From Saprospiraceae bacterium (GTDB lineage Bacteria; Bacteroidota; Bacteroidia; Chitinophagales; Saprospiraceae): a DNA stretch of 64,000 nucleotides. This document shows, one piece after another, positions 59,746-64,000 of the stretch. The notes below the pieces were generated by a model. The model had not been told where the DNA came from and searched no databases. It saw only the letters and a list, made by a program, of their open reading frames with translations. A program made the translations under genes and the position numbers. Numbering within the stretch: the first letter of the stretch is position 1; every line of letters starts with the position of its first letter. The stretch is taken from the NCBI GenBank assembly GCA_020629035.1, contig JAHDEC010000021.1, positions 1 to 64,000 of the forward strand, read 5' to 3'.

Positions 59746-60759
59746 TTGAAAATTTACGAACCATATTCACTTAAGAGTAAAAACACTTTTGGCATCGATG
59801 TAAAAGCTCATGCCTTTATTTCTATCGAATCACTCAAGGAACTGCTTGATTTATGCATCCAAAATAAACCAAATTTGCTACTCGGTGGGGGAAGTAACAT
59901 GTTACTACTTAATGATATAGAAAGAGACGTATGGTCCTATGATGTCAAAGGAATTGGGGTCATCAAGGAGCATGATGATCATGTGTTAGTTGAGGTGCAA
60001 AGTGGTGAAGTATGGCATGACTTAGTACTCTGGGCAGTAGAAAACAACTTTGGAGGAATCGAAAATCTAGCGCTTATTCCTGGGAAGTGTGGGGCAGCAC
60101 CTATACAAAATATTGGTGCTTATGGTGTCGAACTAAAAGATATTTTACATGCAGTTTATGCCGTTGAAAAATCAACTGCTCGTCAATTAGCTTTCCATAA
60201 AGAATCCTGTGAATTTGCTTATCGAGATAGCATCTTTAAAAGAGCATATAAAGACCGATTGGTAATTACTTCGATTGTGCTAAGATTAAGTAAAAAAGGC
60301 TACCACAAACTTAATCTATCATACGGAGCAATCAGTAAAACATTAGAAGAAAGAGGAATTAGCAAGCCGAGTATAAAGGACGTGGCTCAGGCTGTAATAG
60401 ATATTAGAAGCAGTAAGTTGCCAGATGTCACTAAAATTGGAAACGCAGGTAGTTTTTTTAAAAATCCAGTTATACCCATCGCGCAATTTGAAAACCTACA
60501 AAAAGATTTTCCAAACATTGTTTCCTACCCAGTCGATGAGAAAACCATAAAGTTACCAGCCGCTTGGTTAATCGATAAAGCCGGTTGGAAAGGTAAAATG
60601 CATGGCGGCGCTTCTTGTTACGAAAAACAAGCATTGGTATTAATAAATAAGGATAAGGCAACCGGCGCTGATGTCTATGAATTGTCAAGTAAAATCATAG
60701 CTTCTGTAAAAGAAATCTATGGGATTGAATTAGAAAGAGAAGTCAATTTAATTTCCTGA
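59746..60759 (+). CDS. murB: UDP-N-acetylenolpyruvoylglucosamine reductase
   Basis: MurB (337 residues) makes UDP-N-acetylmuramic acid with FAD and NADPH, the second committed step of peptidoglycan synthesis. The FAD-binding domain has LLLGGGSNMLLL and LALIPGKCGAAPIQNIGAYG. The catalytic Ser is in GNAGSFFKNPV and the C-terminal segment IDKAGWKGKMHGGASCYEKQ is typical of the long E. coli-like (type I) enzyme. The start is a TTG at 59746. Its last 12 bp overlap the 3' end of the convergent MCE gene. Confidence 0.96.
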   Translation: MKIYEPYSLKSKNTFGIDVKAHAFISIESLKELLDLCIQNKPNLLLGGGSNMLLLNDIERDVWSYDVKGIGVIKEHDDHVLVEVQSGEVWHDLVLWAVENNFGGIENLALIPGKCGAAPIQNIGAYGVELKDILHAVYAVEKSTARQLAFHKESCEFAYRDSIFKRAYKDRLVITSIVLRLSKKGYHKLNLSYGAISKTLEERGISKPSIKDVAQAVIDIRSSKLPDVTKIGNAGSFFKNPVIPIAQFENLQKDFPNIVSYPVDEKTIKLPAAWLIDKAGWKGKMHGGASCYEKQALVLINKDKATGADVYELSSKIIASVKEIYGIELEREVNLIS

Positions 60760-61791
60760 GGCTGGATCATTTTCAGGAAGTACATATTCCTTGTCCTTCT
60801 TACCAAAAACAGAAACATTTACATAACGCTTAGGATTCAATCTTAAATCTTGTAGCAGCAAATTTAATTGGTTTGATGTCTGATCCAGATTGGTATATAA
60901 ACTGTTATCATGTATCAGTTTTCCTAGAGTCCCTGATTGATCATTCACACCATCTATAACACCTTGCAATTTAGCTATGCTCGTTTTTGCCTCTGCAATA
61001 GTACCTGTTAATTCACTTATTGTCTGTTGGGTCGCGTCAACTGTTGCATTTGTTTTGCTCACAGTTGCACCCAAGTTTAAATTGGCTATTTGAGCACTGG
61101 TGCGTTCTAAATTAGCAATGATGGTATTTATCTTATCATCATTAGAGGCTACATTGCCAGTAATAGCCGCAAGGTTTTTAAATGATGCTTCTAAACTTGC
61201 ATTTGATCGTTCTATGAGCGTACCGACCTGAGCAGTAATTATTTCTAAATTCGCAATAGCAGCATCTAAGCTTTCAAAGGTTTTGCTTGGATTTATGGCT
61301 GAAGTAGAATCAGCTCCCATACCCATTTGGTCAGTAATAACGCCGGTGTATTCACCAAATTCAGATACATCTACTAAACTACCTAAAAGACCCATAACTA
61401 CGCCTTGGATTAAACTACCATCTTCCGCACAATCACCTACACCTTTACACATCCTGTCAAACTCTAGATCGATAAATCGACCTCCCATCACCCCATCATT
61501 TTTTACCACAGCCTTGGTCGTTTTAGGCAACTTTATTTCGCTACTTACCTCGAAATCTACACGGATTTGGTTTACATTATCAGGCGTAAGTGTGATATCA
61601 GTCACTGTACCCACCTTGTATCCATTGACTAATACTTCCGAAGCAACTTCTATATCTTTAACATCACTAAATATCGTGTAGAACGAGTAATTATTTTTCA
61701 AAATATTCGAACCAAGTAGATATTTGTAACCCCAGATTGAAGCAGCAATGGTAACAATAGTCACTAAACCTATGATGATTTCCTTCTTCAT
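60748..61791 (-). CDS. MCE/MlaD family lipid-transport protein
   Basis: A 347-residue periplasmic protein anchored by one N-terminal helix (about 5-23, IGLVTIVTIAASIWGYKYLL). The MCE domain follows (about 32-115, YTIFSDVKDIEVASEVLVNG, YKVGTVTDITLTPDNVNQI). A long helical, coiled-coil-like C-terminus (about 160-320) is rich in heptad-like repeats such as ITAQVGTLIERSNASLEASF. Family members form hexameric rings that carry phospholipids between membranes. The ATPase and permease partners are not in this window. I chose the ATG at 61791 (MKKEIIIG); a longer frame begins at 61818. It is 48 bp downstream of the amidase gene, probably co-transcribed. Confidence 0.92.
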   Translation of the reverse strand: MKKEIIIGLVTIVTIAASIWGYKYLLGSNILKNNYSFYTIFSDVKDIEVASEVLVNGYKVGTVTDITLTPDNVNQIRVDFEVSSEIKLPKTTKAVVKNDGVMGGRFIDLEFDRMCKGVGDCAEDGSLIQGVVMGLLGSLVDVSEFGEYTGVITDQMGMGADSTSAINPSKTFESLDAAIANLEIITAQVGTLIERSNASLEASFKNLAAITGNVASNDDKINTIIANLERTSAQIANLNLGATVSKTNATVDATQQTISELTGTIAEAKTSIAKLQGVIDGVNDQSGTLGKLIHDNSLYTNLDQTSNQLNLLLQDLRLNPKRYVNVSVFGKKDKEYVLPENDPASGN

Positions 61792-61839
61792 GTAATTTAC
61801 TTTAGCATTTAAACGCAAATAAAACGGTTAAATGCACGA

Positions 61840-63087
61840 TTAAGGATGCAAATTAGCCAATCTGTGGGTTTCTTGCTCTATTTGCTTAGCTAATTCGATG
61901 TTAATTTTCTTTCCATCGACGTAAGGCACTATAAATGCTGCATTGTAACCTTCATCTCTGAGGATTGATTTTGCTCGATTAGCATCCTTTAAGCAGTTGA
62001 ACGATTGGACTTGGTATTTGTAGAGCCCACCTTCCTGAATATAACTAAGCTCTTTAGCCTTTAGACTTGTCGCTTCGATTTCTAAAGCAGTTTCGTTTTT
62101 TGTGGCTGCAATTTGGACACGATATTCTACCTTTTTTGCGGGTTGAGCTGTTGATGAACTACTTGTTTTCTCGGTTTGTCCAATGTTGTTATGTCTGCCC
62201 TTGTTCGTTTCGCTTAAGTAGTTAACTTCCCTCACCAACTCATTTGCTTCTCCAGGATTTGAATGGTGATTAGTCGGAATTTCAAAGGCTAATGGAATTT
62301 CTTCATCGATGTTGTCAAAGTACCATGTAATGGCCTCTAACAGTGATTGGGCTATTAAAGCTTGTCCTTCTTGACTTAGCAAAAAACCTTCTTCTTGGAC
62401 ATTGGTTAAAAAACCTAATTCTATTAATACCGAAGGCATCGCTGTTTTTCGAAGTACTACAAAACCAGCTTGTTTAACACCTCTACTTTTACGCTTTGCT
62501 ATACTAGATAATGACGATTCAATTTTTTGAGCAAAAGCTATACTTTGGCTTAAGTGAGCGTTTTGATACATGGATAAAATGATGTGTCCTTCATCCGAAT
62601 TTGGGTCAAATCCTCCATAGGTAGATTGAAAATCTTGTTCGTATAAAATCGCATTATTTTCACGCTTTGCAACCGCTAAGTTTTCTTCCGAGTTATGGAG
62701 TCCCATAACGTAGGTTTCGCAACCGTGGACCGAGGGTATCTCTATCGCATTACAATGAAGAGAAATAAATAAGTCAGCCGATGCTTCATTAGCAATGGTC
62801 GATCGCTTTTCTAAACTTACAAAATGGTCTTGATCACGTGTTAATATAACCTCAGCCGAAGGCATGAGCTCCCCAATAGATCGGGCAACTTTTTTTGCAA
62901 CCGCAAGCACAATTTCTTTTTCATGAGAATGCCCGCCTATGCAGCCATGATCACGACCTCCATGACCGGGATCTAACACGATAGTCTTTGTTTGCGAAGA
63001 TATTGATTGACTAAAAGCAAAAGTTGTGTTAAAAGCCGATATTTGCAAAATAAAAAGTAAGAATAAAGCTTCCTTTATTACTGACAT
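61840..63087 (-). CDS. N-acetylmuramoyl-L-alanine amidase (Amidase_3) with SPOR-like C-terminus
   Basis: A 415-residue periplasmic enzyme that cleaves the amide between muramic acid and the stem peptide, as AmiABC do. A signal peptide (about 1-27) is followed by the Zn-dependent Amidase_3 domain (about 30-250). The zinc ligands are His in LDPGHGGRDHG, Glu in GHSHEKEIVLAV and His in FISLHCNA, and the catalytic Glu is in PSVLIELGFLTN. A linker rich in Ser and Asn leads to a SPOR-like domain (about 325-415, YRVQIAATKNETALEIEA, YKYQVQSFNCLKDANRAKSI) that would bind denuded septal glycan. It diverges from the LptD-like gene. Confidence 0.94.
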   Translation of the reverse strand: MSVIKEALFLLFILQISAFNTTFAFSQSISSQTKTIVLDPGHGGRDHGCIGGHSHEKEIVLAVAKKVARSIGELMPSAEVILTRDQDHFVSLEKRSTIANEASADLFISLHCNAIEIPSVHGCETYVMGLHNSEENLAVAKRENNAILYEQDFQSTYGGFDPNSDEGHIILSMYQNAHLSQSIAFAQKIESSLSSIAKRKSRGVKQAGFVVLRKTAMPSVLIELGFLTNVQEEGFLLSQEGQALIAQSLLEAITWYFDNIDEEIPLAFEIPTNHHSNPGEANELVREVNYLSETNKGRHNNIGQTEKTSSSSTAQPAKKVEYRVQIAATKNETALEIEATSLKAKELSYIQEGGLYKYQVQSFNCLKDANRAKSILRDEGYNAAFIVPYVDGKKINIELAKQIEQETHRLANLHP

Positions 63088-63142
63088 TGTTTTCTTAATT
63101 TAACCTCAGATCATAAAGATATATAATTATCTTTAAAGTATA

Positions 63143-64000
63143 ATGCGCTACTATAGAATAATTTACATAGTATTAAATTTTATAATCTTTGGCTTTGTTT
63201 CACCACTAAGTGCTCAGCAAGACACATTGATTTTGTCAGAGAAACTGGACACCATTGCTCCGGATTCACTAGCTATGCTTGATAGTTTATCACTTGATAG
63301 CCAATTGGTTGAAAAAGATAACATTTCAGATGATGCCTTGGACACAGAAGTAAGTTATGGCGCTAGAGATACCCAATGGTATGATCATGTCTATAAAAAA
63401 ATGCACCTTTTTGGAGATGCCTATGTAAATTATGGAGCCATGGAGCTAAAAGCGGGTTACATCATTTACGATATTGGTTCTAGTATGGCGGAAGCTTATA
63501 GTATCCAAGATACCAGTGGTCAGGAAGTGCAAAAACCTACCTTTAAGGATGGAGATCAGACCTTTACCTATGAACAATTAAAATACAACTTCAAGAGCAA
63601 AAAAGGGCTGGTTACACAAGCCATTACTGAAGAAGGAGATTTGTTTGTGATCGGGGCCACCACCAAGTTTATCGGTAAAATGGATACGGTCGGTAGGGAA
63701 GATGATGTAATTTTTAATACAAATGCATTAATTACTTCTTGTGATCATGATCATCCACATTATGGGATACGGACAAAACGCTTAAAAGTGATTCCTAAAA
63801 AAGTGGGAGTCACTGGTCCGGCAAGATTGGAGTTAGGTGGAGTTCCTACTCCTATATGGCTTCCTTTTGGTTTCTTTCCTTTGGCTGATGGACGTTCTAC
63901 AGGTTTAATTTTTCCGTCGGATTTTCCTTATGAAGAAGATCGTGGTTTTGGTGTGCGAGGTTTAGGTTGGTATTTCCCGATTAACGATTATATAGATTTA
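63143..64000 (+). CDS. LptD-like LPS-assembly outer membrane protein, 5' part
   Basis: I read this frame directly: it runs from ATG 63143 without a stop to the window end (286 codons). A signal peptide ends near residue 25 (FVSPLSAQ). An acidic linker precedes the OstA/LptA-like jellyroll: VYKKMHLFGDAYVNYGAMEL, ITEEGDLFVIGATTKFIGKM. The start of the LptD domain follows (VTGPARLELGGVPTPIWLPF, GFFPLADGRSTGLIFPSDFP). Bacteroidota LptD-like proteins insert LPS in the outer leaflet with LptE. The barrel lies beyond the right edge. The layout with a divergent amidase-MCE pair is shared with many Bacteroidota genomes. Confidence 0.9.
   Translation, partial: MRYYRIIYIVLNFIIFGFVSPLSAQQDTLILSEKLDTIAPDSLAMLDSLSLDSQLVEKDNISDDALDTEVSYGARDTQWYDHVYKKMHLFGDAYVNYGAMELKAGYIIYDIGSSMAEAYSIQDTSGQEVQKPTFKDGDQTFTYEQLKYNFKSKKGLVTQAITEEGDLFVIGATTKFIGKMDTVGREDDVIFNTNALITSCDHDHPHYGIRTKRLKVIPKKVGVTGPARLELGGVPTPIWLPFGFFPLADGRSTGLIFPSDFPYEEDRGFGVRGLGWYFPINDYIDL

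Overview
The window is a chromosomal segment of a Bacteroidota bacterium, probably from the Saprospiria or a near relative. Several signs agree. The DNA is AT-rich. Gene starts follow A-rich leaders with almost no Shine-Dalgarno sequence. Promoter-like TAnnTTTG boxes stand before transcription units. Four complete secreted proteins end in type IX secretion (T9SS) sorting domains. The ribosomal cluster runs rpsL-rpsG-fusA-rpsJ with no tuf and is followed by carA and eno. The giant 4061-residue surface protein combines DUF11, HYR-like, C-type lectin and dockerin-like modules, a style common in Saprospiraceae. The taxonomic call is inference from gene content only.

Layout. 1-1219 (minus): 5' part of a secreted protein with 51-residue tandem repeats that runs off the left edge. 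1618-7411: a TonB-receptor-like outer membrane barrel, an HtrA/DegS-like protease, and a T9SS-secreted PKD protein that sits between two copies of the last 141 bp of the protease gene. 7412-12855: small membrane protein, Crp/Fnr regulator, OB-fold and YceI-like proteins, thioredoxin-fold T9SS protein, polyprenyl diphosphate synthase and GNAT acetyltransferase. 12953-31086: contiguous str, S10, spc and alpha ribosomal operons, including rpmD and rpmJ, ending at a strong terminator. 31219-34814: carA, eno, a DivIC/FtsB-like gene and sucD. 34969-44778: secreted T9SS protein, CrtZ-like carotenoid hydroxylase, a DUF2304 and glycosyltransferase group with two large membrane proteins, and an RlmI-like methyltransferase. 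44977-57162: the giant surface protein. 57313-64000: MsbA-like ABC exporter, small envelope protein, murB, an MCE/MlaD-like protein, an N-acetylmuramoyl-L-alanine amidase and the start of an LptD-like gene that runs off the right edge.

How the genes fit together. The central half is the translation core: 30S and 50S proteins, EF-G, IF-1, SecY, methionine aminopeptidase and RNA polymerase alpha. The flanks are mostly cell-envelope functions: T9SS cargo, periplasmic proteolysis, glycan assembly, lipid and LPS transport, and peptidoglycan synthesis and remodelling. The most unusual features are the htrA 3'-end duplication around one secreted-protein gene, the nested lectin domain and the dockerin-plus-cohesin-like tail of the giant protein, the near-identical 51-residue repeats at the left edge, and a large membrane glycosyltransferase-like protein apparently divided into two abutting genes. 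No rRNA, tRNA, CRISPR array or recognisable transposase was seen.
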